Source of the DNA: Streptomyces sp. WAC08241
GTDB taxonomy: Bacteria; Actinomycetota; Actinomycetes; Streptomycetales; Streptomycetaceae
Direction: 5' to 3'
Length of the DNA: 64,000 nucleotides
Assembly: GCA_007858575.1 (NCBI GenBank)
Contig: CP042279.1
Location: 4,404,501 to 4,468,500, forward strand
Part shown: positions 27,996 to 38,714 of the stretch, piece after piece
Position numbering within the stretch: position 1 is the first letter of the stretch
Layout: the number at the start of each line of letters is the position of its first letter
The notes under the pieces: model-generated
What the model was told of the DNA's origin: nothing
The model's input: only the letters and a program-made list of their open reading frames with translations
Database searches by the model: none
Position numbers and translations under genes: made by a program

Positions 27996-29025
27996 ATGAC
28001 CGAGCACACCCTCCCGCCCGAGCTGGAGGTCTCCCCGAGGCCCCCGACCGCAACCTCGCCCTCGAACTGGTGCGCGTCACCGAGGCCGCCGCCATGGCCG
28101 CGGGGCGCTGGGTCGGCCGGGGCGACAAGATCGGCGCGGACGGCGCGGCGGTCAACGCCATGCGGACCCTGATCTCCACCGTCTCGATGGACGGCGTCGT
28201 CGTCATCGGCGAGGGCGAGAAGGACGAAGCCCCGATGCTGTTCAACGGCGAGCGGGTCGGCGACGGCACCGGCGCCGAGGTCGACATCGCCGTCGACCCG
28301 ATCGACGGCACCACGCTCAACGCCAAGGGCATGCCGAACGCGATCGCCGTCCTGGCCGCCGCCGACCGCGGCACCATGTTCGACCCGTCCGCGGTCTTCT
28401 ACATGGACAAGCTGGTCACCGGCCCCGAGGCCGCCGACTTCGTCGACATCAACGCCCCCGTCTCGGTCAACATCCGCCGGGTCGCCAAGGCGAAGAACTC
28501 CTCGCCCGAGGACATCACGGTCGTCATCCTGGACCGCCCCCGCCACGAGGGCATCGTCAAGGAGATCCGCGAGACCGGGGCCCGGATCAAGTTCATCTCG
28601 GACGGCGACGTCGCCGGTTCGATCATGGCCGTCCGCGAGGGCACCGGCGTCGACATGCTCATGGGCATCGGCGGCACCCCCGAGGGCATCATCTCCGCCT
28701 GCGCGATCAAGTGCCTCGGCGGCGTGATCCAGGGCAAGCTGTGGCCGAAGGACGACGCCGAGCGGCAGAAGGCGCTCGACGCGGGCCACGACCTGGACCG
28801 GGTGCTGTCCACCGACGACCTGGTCAGCGGCGACAACGTCTTCTTCGTCGCGACCGGCATCACCGACGGCGAGCTGCTGCGCGGGTGCGCTACCGCGCCG
28901 AGACGGCGACCACGCAGTCCCTGGTCATGCGCTCGAAGTCCGGCACGATCCGCCAGATCGACTCCACGCACCGGCTCTCGAAGCTGCGCGCGTACAGCAA
29001 GATCGACTTCGACCGCGCCAAGTAG
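27996..29025 (+). CDS. glpX: class II fructose-1,6-bisphosphatase (frameshifted)
   Basis: The gluconeogenic FBPase of actinobacteria. Metal and phosphate motifs: MDGVVVIGEGEKDEAPMLF, GTGAEVDIAVDPIDGTTLNA and LMGIGGTPEGIISACAIKC. About 344 residues, ATG 27996 after GAAAGGTGCG. Indels near 28034 (CTCCCC[C]GAGG) and 28885. It diverges from the DUF4245 gene. Confidence 0.94.
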
Positions 29026-29062
29026 GCCGCGGCCGGGCGGGCCGGACCCGCGGACGGTACGA

Positions 29063-29096
29063 AGAGGGGCGCCCCCATGTGCGGTGGGGCGCCCCT
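29063..29096. terminator. hairpin after glpX
   Basis: The arms AGGGGCGCCCC and GGGGCGCCCCTT form a stem with an ~11-nt loop, 38 bp after the glpX stop and before the convergent WhiB gene end. Confidence 0.8.
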
Positions 29097-29129
29097 TCCC
29101 GTACGGGCCGACGAAGGTCTCCGTGCCCG

Positions 29130-29215
29130 GCTCCGGTCCCGTCCTCCGGGTCTGTCTTCCGGGCCTGTCTTCCGGGCTTGTCCTCCGGTCCCGTCCTCCG
29201 GGCCCGGCGCCCCGG
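29130..29215. repeat. ~13-bp degenerate tandem repeat (CCGGGCCTGTCTT type)
   Basis: About six copies of a TCCGGG(T/C)CTGTCTTCC-like unit lie between the glpX terminator and the WhiB-like gene stop. No function is evident. Confidence 0.7.
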
Positions 29216-29228
29216 CTCCGCTCCCCGG

Positions 29229-29597
29229 TCAGCCCGCCTTGGCGATCCGCTCCGTCGCGGCCGCCTTCCTCAGCTCCACCTCGCGCCGCCGGCGCCGGGC
29301 GAGGACCACGCGGCGCTCCGCCGCCGTGAGCCCGCCCCACACCCCGTACGGCTCGGGCTGGAGCAGCGCGTGCTCGCGGCACTCGACCATCACCGGACAG
29401 CGCGCGCAGACCCGCTTGGCGGCCTCCTCGCGGGCGAGGCGCGCGGCCGTCGGCTCCTTGGAGGGGCGAAGAAGAGTCCCGCCTCGTCACGGCGGCACAC
29501 CGCTTCCGCGTGCCACGGGCCGCCCTCGTCCTCCCGGGCCGGGGTGCGGGCGGGGGACGGCGACGGCCTGGAGGGGCTGATGCGGCAGTTGCAGCAC
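29229..29597 (-). CDS. WhiB-like Fe-S transcription factor
   Basis: About 122 residues. Four cysteines in WhiB spacing: EAVCRRDEAG, then KRVCARCPVMVECREHAL; the diagnostic turn PYGVWGGLTAAERRVVLARR follows with a basic tail. The protein binds a 4Fe-4S cluster and acts as a redox-sensitive regulator. GTG 29597 (LQLPHQPLQ) follows TCAGGAGTAGACC. Indels near 29540 and 29468. Its place between glpX and the class I fumarase fits wblI of S. coelicolor as I recall, but the symbol is left blank as not proven. Confidence 0.88.
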
Positions 29598-29767
29598 GGT
29601 CTACTCCTGACGACTGACGACGACTTCGCGGGCGAGGGGCGATGCCACGAGCCTTACCCGCTGTGCGCGCGCCTATGCACTGGGTACCGCGCCGTTCCGG
29701 ACTGCGGAGGGGCGACGGCGGATTCCGGTCATCCGCCCCGGAGCGCCGCCCCGCCCGCGAACTCCCG

Positions 29768-30485
29768 TCAGTGGCCCAGGTGTTTGCGCATCCTGCCCTG
29801 GAGGTCCGTGATCCACTTGCCGCGCTTGGGCCGCGCCTCGACGTTCCCGAAGACCGAGTAGCCGTTGATGACGACGACCGGGGCCTGCGGGTCGACGCCC
29901 TCCAGGGTGACGACCTCGAAGTTCCCGAAGATCCCGCTGCCGTTGCCGCGCAGGCTGATGTTCTCGGGACCCGCACCTCGACGTTGCCGAAGATCGAGGT
30001 GGCGTTGATCGTGGTCAGGCGCTGGGCGAAGATCGCCTCGGTCAGGTCGATCTCGATGTTGCCGAAGAACGCGAAGGCGCTCGTCCGGCGGCTCACCCGC
30101 CAGCGGCCCTTGCGGGTGGTGCTGGAGAAGATCGCGACGAGGTTCTCCGGTTCGCCGTCCTGGTCGTCGGGCCCGTAGGCGTAGGCCGGGTCCGGCGCCG
30201 GCCGGGAGGTCCGGGCGGCCGGCAGGTCGCGGACGATCGGCTCCAGCTCCCCGACCGTCTTGGCCCGGTAGACCGCGTCGATCCGGTCCGAGTGCTCTCG
30301 GCGTCGAGCCGCCCCTCGGCCAGGGCGTCCCTGAGGATGTCGGCGATCCGGTCCCGGTCCGCGTCCGAGGCCCGCAGCGAGCCCTGCGGATCGGCGAAGG
30401 CGGGGCCGCGGGGCGGTCTCGGCGGGGCGGCCGACCGCTGCGGCTGCGGCTGCTTCTCGGGTTCGGGCTGCTTTTCGAGGTCCAC
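29768..30485 (-). CDS. DUF1707 protein with LiaF-like C-terminal beta domain (frameshifted)
   Basis: About 239 residues. N-terminal DUF1707 motif: LRASDADRDRIADILRDALA, then HSDRIDAVYRAKTVGELEP after an indel near 30295. The C-terminal part repeats a short beta motif ending in FGN (AFAFFGNIEIDL, SIFGNVEVRVP, GIFGNFEVVTLEG, SVFGNVEARP), like the cell-wall-active antibiotic response domain of LiaF proteins. One further indel near 29975. Probably envelope-linked regulation; no membrane helix is evident. Confidence 0.78.
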
Positions 30486-30570
30486 GGAACCAGCCTAGCG
30501 AAACGCGATAGATCGCGACCAGGGGCGGGGCCGGGACCTGTGGACGAAAGCGCGGCGGAGCATGATCGGG

Positions 30571-30589
30571 CCAAGTGAGCCTTACCTCA
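30571..30589 (-). promoter_or_regulatory. iron-box-like (DtxR/DmdR) site upstream of the Fe-S fumarase
   Basis: The minus strand reads TGAGGTAAGGCTCACTTGG. It agrees at 13 of 19 positions with the DtxR-family iron box TTAGGTTAGGCTAACCTAA, including AGGT-AGGCT-AC. The core GTGAG-N6-CTCAC is a perfect inverted repeat. It lies 92 bp before the start of a 4Fe-4S fumarase, so iron-dependent control is plausible. Confidence 0.45.
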
Positions 30590-30680
30590 CAGGACCGTCG
30601 AAACGGAGGCGTTCTACGCTGGAGGGCGCGTTGCCAACGGAGGCGCGCCGCTGCCCGCCGAGTGAGGAATGACCGCCGTC

Positions 30681-32350
<1,670 letters not shown>

Positions 32351-32406
32351 GCCCGCGGCAACACCCCGGAGAGCCCCCGGCCGTCAGCGGCGCGGGGCCC
32401 TTCCCT

Positions 32407-32945
32407 TCACGCGCCCCGTTCCGCCAGGGACTTGATGCCCGCGAGGGTCTTCTCCATGCCCGCGCGCAGTTCCTCGACGCGGGCGGCGACGATCCGCTCC
32501 TCGCGGTCCGGCCACCGGTCGAGGGCCAGGGAGACGCCGCTGCGGGCCGGGCCGAGGCGGGCCGACTGGCGGAGCCGGGTGCCGCCGTCCTCGGGCGCGA
32601 GTGCGTAGCGCCAGGTCGCCATGGGACGCGCCGGGTCCGGTGCCGGCTCGCCGTAGCGGCCGTCCGCGTCCGTGACGGCCCAGGCGAACACCCGCCGCTC
32701 GCCCGTGGCCTCCAGCTCGGTCACGTACGAGACGGTCCGCCACTCGCCCAGCAGCCGGTGGTGGTTGTGGCCCTCGAAGCGCGCGCCCACCCGGGGCCCT
32801 TCCGCGCCGTCGAGCCAGGCGGCGCGGCACAGTTCCGGGCTGAACCTGGCGGGCAGCAGGATGTCGGTCACCAGCTCCCAGACCCGCGGCACGGCCGCCC
32901 CGACGTGGATGTCACCGTGTGCGCTCGGCCCTCGGCGTACCGCAT
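32407..32945 (-). CDS. SRPBCC-superfamily (polyketide cyclase-like) protein
   Basis: About 179 residues with the START/Bet v1 pattern: AHGDIHVGAAVPRVWELVTD (N-terminal strand-helix), LPARFSPELCRAAWLDG, LLGEWRTVSYVTELEATGER and a long C-terminal helix EERIVAARVEELRAGMEKTL. ATG 32945 (MRYAEG) is preferred, with one missing C near 32928. It converges with the fumarase. The ligand is unknown. Confidence 0.8.
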
Positions 32946-33166
32946 GGCGCTCCCTCCCGTTCGGTCCTCCGATCATCCGGCGGGCCGGAGCGGGTCCGCA
33001 ACGGGACGCACGTCACCCCGTGCGGCACCTTGCCGGAAGCGGAACTCCCCCTCGGCGACGGGCGGCCGGAAAGTCGCTACCGACCGGTAGTCCTCCCGTC
33101 GCCCACCCGTCAGTATGAGTCGCGAGCATGTCAACCACTGAGCCGGTCGACCTCTCGGGAGCCCCC

Positions 33167-33825
33167 ATGCCCTCCACCCCCTCCGCAGGCGCGCCGCCGC
33201 CGGTTCCACCGCCGCGCTGGCCCTCTCCGCCGTCCTCGTCGCCGGGCCCGCGCCCGCCGCCTCCGCCGCCACCGCGTCCGCCTCCTCCGACCCGGACGGC
33301 CACGTGGTGTCGACCGCCGCGCTCGCCGGCATCGACTACGGCACCTGGCGCCGTGACGTGGCGGCCGTCGTCGCCGAGGCGCGTCCGTACGTCGAGGAGC
33401 GCGCGAAGGACGCCGGGCGCGAGAAGCAGGCGCTCGTCCTCGACATCGACAACAGCTCCCTGGAGACGGACTTCCACCCGTTCTGGGAGCTGCCCACCCC
33501 GGCCGTCGCCGAGGTCCGCGCCCTCGTCCGGGACGCCCACGCGCGCGGGGTGGCCGTCTTCTTCGTCACCGCCCGCCCCGGGATCGTCCACGGGCTCACC
33601 GACTGGAACCTGAAGAAGGCCGGCTACCCGGTCGACGGCCTGTACGTGCGCTCGCTGCCCGACCTGTTCGCCGAGGTCAGCGCGTACAAGACGGAGAAGC
33701 GCGCGGAGATCGAGGCCAAGGGCTACACGATCGTCGCGAACATCGGCAACAACACCGGTGACCTCGTCGGCGGTCACGCCGAGCGCACCTTCAAGCTCCC
33801 GGACTACGGCGGCAAGCTCTCCTGA
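33167..33825 (+). CDS. secreted HAD-family acid phosphatase
   Basis: About 219 residues. Signal peptide after one indel near 33190: RRRAAAGSTAALALSAVLVA, then PAPAASA as a likely signal peptidase I site. Catalytic motif ALVLDIDNSSLETDF (DxDN, class B-like acid phosphatase), VAVFFVTARPGIVHGLTDWN (motif II), KTEKRAEIEAKGY and NIGNNTGDLVGGHAER (motif IV-like). ATG 33167 has CGGGAG upstream. Probably scavenges phosphate outside the cell. Confidence 0.85.
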
Positions 33826-33862
33826 CGTCCTCGCGGGCCGGCCCGGGGTTAGTCTGCCGATC

Positions 33863-34525
33863 ATGAGACTTCCGATACGGCTCCTGCTCCCCGTCCTCCT
33901 CGCGGCGGGGCTGCTGCTGACCGGCTGCGGCGGTCCCGAGCCGCTCCCGGAGGTCACCCCGGGGCCGCGTCCGACGGCCGCGAAGCCGACGACCGCGAAG
34001 CCCTCGGACGCCGGGGCGCCGGGCGCGGCCGTCGCGGCGGCTCCCTCGGCGGGCCGGGGACGGCCTGCGCGCTGCCGGTCTCCTTCTCCCTCGCGAAGGC
34101 GTGGGAGCCGAAGGCGGTCAGGAACCCGGAGGACCCGGAGTTCGCGGTGCTCACCCGCCAGGGCCGGCCACCGTCCGCTGCGAGGTGGACGCCAAGCCGG
34201 CCGGGCACATCGGCTTCCTGCGGGTGTGGACGGCGGAGAAGGGCTCGCCCCTCGTCCGCCCGGGCCGTCCTCGAAGCCTTCGTGAAGGCGGAGAAGGGGA
34301 GTTCCGGCGCCGCGTACCGGGAGACGACGGCGGGCGCGCTGCCCGCCGTCGAGGTGACCTACACGGTGCGGAGCGAACTCCTCGACGAGGAGAAGGAGGA
34401 GCGCGCTCGCCGTCGCCACCCCGAAGGGGGCGGTCGTCGTCCACCTCGGCGGCATGGACACCGAGGAGCACCGGGCGATGGTCCCGGCGTACGAGCTGGC
34501 CCGTACGACCCTGAAGGTGCTCTGA
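33863..34525 (+). CDS. lipoprotein of unknown function (frameshifted)
   Basis: About 220 residues. Lipobox LLLTGC with Cys at residue 22, then a Pro/Thr/Ala-rich linker and a globular domain: LPVSFSLAKAWEPKAVRN, VRCEVDAKPAGHIGFLRVWT, AGALPAVEVTYTVRSELLDE and VVVHLGGMDTEEHRAMVPAY. It resembles the lipoproteins often seen beside fumC in streptomycetes. Indels near 34063, 34168, 34252 and 34407. It starts 38 bp after the phosphatase. Confidence 0.75.
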
Positions 34526-34532
34526 GCCGTGG

Positions 34533-34567
34533 CCGTGGCCCCCGTCCCGCACCGGACGGGGCCACGG
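34533..34567. terminator. bidirectional hairpin between lipoprotein and SGNH-ricin genes
   Basis: The arms CCGTGGCCCCCGTCC and GGACGGGGCCACGG pair around GCACC, between convergent stops at 34525 and 34588. Confidence 0.85.
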
Positions 34568-34587
34568 CGTTCTCCCCGGGGTGCGGG

Positions 34588-36127
34588 CTACGCGAACTTC
34601 TGGCTCGCGGAGCCGTCGCAGGCCCGGAGCCTGATCTGCTCCTTCGCCGCGCCCTGGGTGAGGCACGTGCCGGTCGCGGCGGCGGGCCGGAGGGTGAGCG
34701 CCGTCGCGGACGAACTTCTGGTTGGCGCCGCCGTGGCAGTTCCAGAGGATCAGGCCGGTGCCGGCGCGGTACTGGAGGTCGGGCACGTCCAGGCAGCGGT
34801 CCTGGGTGAGACCGGTGTGGACGGTCTGCCGGGCGGAGTCGTACCACCAGATCTGGTTGCGGCCGTCGTGGCAGTCCCAGCCGAGGACCCGGGTGCCGTT
34901 GGCGCTGGTGGCGGCGTCGACGTCCAGGCAGTCGCCGGTCGCCTGGTTCCTCAGCGGGCGGTAGGCGTCGTCCCAGGCGAGCGGGAAGAGGGTGGGCTTC
35001 CCGGTGGAGTTCACGTCGAGGCAGCTCGCCTCGCGCAGGCCCGAGGCGTAGAGCTGGGTGAGGCAGGAGGCGAAGGCGGCGTGCCCGCGGGCGTTGGGGT
35101 GGAAGGACTGCCGGACAGAGTTCTCGTCCGGGAGGCCGGGCTTGAGAGGTCGATGTAGAGGCCCCGGGCCCAGGGGTCCTCCGTGCAGACCTCGTGGCCG
35201 TGGAAGAGGCGGGAGTTGTCGAGGTAGGTGGCGCCGGTGGACGCGGCGGCCTTCCGCATGCCGCGCTCGAAGGCGGGGACGGCGGTGTTGCGGCCCCAGA
35301 CGGTGTCGGAGTCGTAGCCCATGCCGCCGCATATCAGCTTGCCGGGGAAGTTCGGGTTGTCGCGGAAGTCGGGGCCGATCGGGCTGGGGTAGCCCATGAG
35401 GACGAGCTTGTAGTCGCCGTCGGCGTATCCGGCGTCGCGCATGACCGTCTTGAGGTCGCGGACGGTCTGCTCGACCTTGGGGACGAGTCCGTCGACGCGG
35501 GCCTGCCAGGCGGGGGCGTACTTGGGCTCGCAGGCGCCCTGGCCGAGCAGGTAGCGGGTGACGCAGTCGGTCATGACGGGGCCGAACTGGAGGTCGTCGT
35601 TGGCCCCGGCGACGAGCAGGACCATCTTGATCCGGGTGTTGCGGGCCTTGATGGCGAGGCTGTCGCTCTGGACGAGTTCGTCGGCGTACTGCGGGGAGCC
35701 GCCGAGCTTGATGTTTCCGGTGTACGCGCCGGAGCAGGAGACGTTGAAGGTGAGGTCCGCGGCGATCCCGGTGCGGTGGACGGCGGCGTCGGGCGAGCGG
35801 TGACACCAGTTGGAGGGGCCGTTGGTGGGGGTTCGTAGGTGCCGACGCCTCGCCGGAGATCTCGCTGTCGCCGAGCGAGATCAGACCGCTCCTGCGCTGG
35901 TCGAGCGGGCGTTCCTCGGGGCTTCCGTAGATCCTGGTGGCCTCGGCCGCCCGGATCGCCTCCAGGGCGGGCGGGAGGGGTACGGAAGCGGTGGCGGCGG
36001 TCCTCGTACCTGCGGTCGTGTCGGCCGCGCCCGCGGGAGCGGCGGCCGCGATCATCGTTCCGAGGACCGCGGCGGCCGTGGCGACGGCGGCGACGGGTCG
36101 GCGGAACCTGTACCTGGTGCGCGTCAT
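34588..36127 (-). CDS. secreted SGNH hydrolase with ricin-type lectin domain (frameshifted)
   Basis: About 513 residues. Signal peptide RRPVAAVATAAAVLGTMIAA ending APAGA. SGNH blocks: ISLGDSEISGE (catalytic Ser), VLLVAGANDDLQFG (block III Asn) and RQSFHPNARGHAAFA (block V His). The C-terminal beta-trefoil has QxW-type repeats: GDCLDVDAATSANGTRVLGW, DGRNQIWWYDS, RCLDVPDLQYRAGTGLILWN and ANQKF. Likely an extracellular carbohydrate- or lipid-directed esterase. Indels near 35838, 35144 and 34700. It diverges from fumC. Confidence 0.85.
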
Positions 36128-36233
36128 TGCGCCTCCTGGAAGTGGGGTTACCCACGGTTTTTACTGGCCGGTACGCGCCTTGGGAATACATCGAACAAGA
36201 CAAGTGCTCACCTTTTACGGGAGGTTGAAGAAG

Positions 36234-37653
36234 ATGAACGACAGCGAGCAGCACGGCGGGGACGACCGGGACTTCCGGATCGAGCACGACTCCATGGGTG
36301 AGGTGCGGGTCCCCGCGCACGCCAAGTGGCGGGCCCAGACCCAGCGGGCGGTGGAGAACTTCCCGATCTCGGGCCAGCGCCTGGAGCGCGCCCACATCGA
36401 GGCCCTGGCCCGGATCAAGGCCGCCGCCGCCCAGGTCAACGCCCGGCTCGGGGTGATCGACGCGGACCGCGCGGAGGCGATCGCCGCGGCGGCGGAGGAG
36501 GTCGCGGAGGGGCGCTGGGACGCGCACTTCCCCGTGGACGTCTTCCAGACCGGCTCGGGCACCTCGTCCAACATGAACACCAACGAGGTGATCGCCACCC
36601 TCGCCACCGAGCGGCTCCCGGAGGGCCGGGAGGTGCACCCCAACGACCACGTGAACGCCTCGCAGTCCTCCAACGACGTCTTCCCGTCCTCCATCCACAT
36701 CGCGGCGACCGGCGCCGTGGCCCACGACCTGGTCCCCGCCCTGGAGCACCTGGCCGCCGCCCTGGAGCGAAAATCGGCCGAATTCGCGAAGGTCGTGAAG
36801 TCGGGCCGCACGCACCTGATGGACGCCACCCCGGTCACCCTCGGCCAGGAGTTCGGCGGCTACGCGGCCCAGGTGAGGTACGGGGTCGAGCGGTTGCGCG
36901 GCGCGCTCCTCCGGCTCGCCGAACTCCCCCTCGGCGGTACGGCGGTGGGCACCGGCATCAACACCCCGGCCGGCTTCTCGGCCGCCGTCATCGCGGAGGT
37001 CGCCCGGACCACCGGACTGCCGCTGACCGAGGCCCGCGACCACTTCGAGGCGCAGGGCGCCCGCGACGGCCTGGTGGAGACGTCCGGGCAGCTCAGGACC
37101 ATCGCCGTCTCCCTCACCAAGATCGCCAACGATCTGCGCTGGATGGCCAGCGGGCCGCGCACGGGCCTGGCCGAGATCAACCTCCCCGACCTCCAGCCCG
37201 GCTCCTCGATCATGCCGGGCAAGGTGAACCCGGTGATCCCCGAGGCGGTCCTGATGGTCGCCGCGCAGGTGACCGGAAACGACACCACGGTGGCGGTGGC
37301 GGGCGCGGCCGGGAACTTCGAGCTCAACGTGATGCTGCCGGTAATGGCCAAGAACCTGCTGGAGTCCGTACGCCTTCGGCCAACGCCTCCCGGCTGCTGG
37401 CGGACCGCACGGTCGACGGGATCACGGCCAACGTCGAGCGCGCCCGCGAGTACGCCGAGTCCTCGCCGTCCGTGGTCACCCCGCTCAACAAGTACATCGG
37501 CTACGAGGAGGCCGCGAAGGTCGCCAAGAAGTCCTCGCGGAGCGCAAGACCATCCGCGAGGTGGTCCTGGAGTCCGGCTACGTCGAGCGGGGCGACCTCA
37601 CGGTGGAACAACTGGACGAGGCGCTGGACGTGCTGCGGATGACGCATCCGTAG
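36234..37653 (+). CDS. fumC: class II fumarate hydratase (frameshifted)
   Basis: Cluster-free fumarase of the TCA cycle. FRIEHDSMGEVRVPAHAKWR, FQTGSGTSSNMNTNEVIA, HPNDHVNASQSSNDVFPSS and the signature GSSIMPGKVNPVIPEA are all present. About 473 residues. ATG 36234 follows GGGAGGTTGAAG. Indels near 37374 and 37533 (TCC[C]TCGCGG). The presence of both FumC and an Fe-S fumarase would let the cell switch when iron is short. Confidence 0.95.
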
Positions 37654-37736
37654 GACGCACCCGCGCCCACCCGCGCACTGGCTCGTCCGTGACCCGCGTC
37701 GCAGCGGTCGTGGGAGCGCGCCCCTAAGATCTGCGC

Positions 37737-38399
37737 ATGACAGGATCGGACGCCTCTCAGCACTGGGCGCCGGGGACCACGTCCTCTGGCGCTACCGCGG
37801 CACGGCACCGGGGCCGTGCACATCTGCCGGCCGGTGACGGTCGTGCGGGACACGCCCGAACTGCTCGCGGTCTGGATGGCGCCCGGCACCGAGTGCGTCC
37901 GGCCCGTGCTCGCCGACGGCACCCCCGTGCACGACGAGCCGCTCGCCACCCGCTACACCGCCCCCGGACCACCGAGCGGGCTCCGCTGGGCGGGCAGCGG
38001 GGTGCTGAAGCTGGCCCGGCCCGGCGAGCCGTGGTCGGTGTGGCTGTTCTGGGAGCGCGGCTGGCGCTTCCGCAGTTGGTACGTGAACCTGGAGGAGCCG
38101 CGGACCCGCTGGTCCGGCGGCTTCGACTCCGAGGACCACTTCCTCGACATCTCCGTCTACCCCGACCGGAGCTGGCTGTGGCGGGACGAGGACGAGTTCG
38201 CGCAGGCCCAGCGGTCCGGTCTGATGGGCCCGGAGCAGGCGGCGGAGGTGCGGGCGCCGGGCGGCGGGCGGTGGAGCGGATCCGGGCCTGGGGAGAGCCG
38301 TTCTCGGACGGCTGGGAGCACTGGCGGCCCGATCCGGCGTGGCGCGTTCCGGAACTGCCGGCGGACTGGGACCGCACCCCGGCGCACACCGGGCCGTGA
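37737..38399 (+). CDS. DUF402 (FomD-like) nucleotide phosphatase-type protein (frameshifted)
   Basis: About 221 residues. DUF402 core: VLWRYRG, WSVWLFWERGWRFRSWYVN, then DSEDHFLDISVYPDRSWLWR and DEDEFAQAQ, where the Asp residues form the metal site of this fold. Family members hydrolyse nucleoside di/triphosphates or nucleotide-activated intermediates. Indels near 37772 and 38262. It starts 84 bp after fumC; no link to fumarase function is evident. Confidence 0.75.
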   Translation: MTGSDASQHWAPGTTSSGATAARHRGRAHLPAGDGRAGHARTARGLDGARHRVRPARARRRHPRARRAARHPLHRPRTTERAPLGGQRGAEAGPARRAVVGVAVLGARLALPQLVREPGGAADPLVRRLRLRGPLPRHLRLPRPELAVAGRGRVRAGPAVRSDGPGAGGGGAGAGRRAVERIRAWGEPFSDGWEHWRPDPAWRVPELPADWDRTPAHTGP

Positions 38400-38549
38400 G
38401 ACCCTTGTTGCACCCCCCGGGTTCAAACGTAGGATCGTCCTCCGCACGTCGGAGACGGATCGACCAGCACGTCGGAGCTACTGAACAGTACGTCAGCGAC
38501 CGAACAGCACACTGGACCTGACCGCCAGTCACCCACGAGGGGGAGAGCA

Positions 38550-38714
38550 GTGCCGGACGTCCGCCCGGGTGTTCAGGGCCCCGTCGTCGCCGTGACGCGC
38601 GGAGCGTCCACATCCGCCGCGTACGAGGGGTTTATCCCCGCCGAAGGCGCGGCATCGGCGAGAAGAGCGAGTGCATCGCACCACCGGCCCGGACGGACGG
38701 AATCCCACGCGTGA
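38550..38714 (+). CDS. 54-codon ORF coupled to the PP2C gene start
   Basis: GTG 38550 is preceded by the strong ribosome site GAGGGGGAGAGCA. The frame reads PDVRPGVQGPVVAVTRGAST and ends RPGRTESHA-stop at 38714, overlapping the PP2C GTG by four bases. It may be a leader peptide or the true 5' part of the PP2C gene with an indel. No family recognised. Confidence 0.4.
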   Translation: MPDVRPGVQGPVVAVTRGASTSAAYEGFIPAEGAASARRASASHHRPGRTESHA

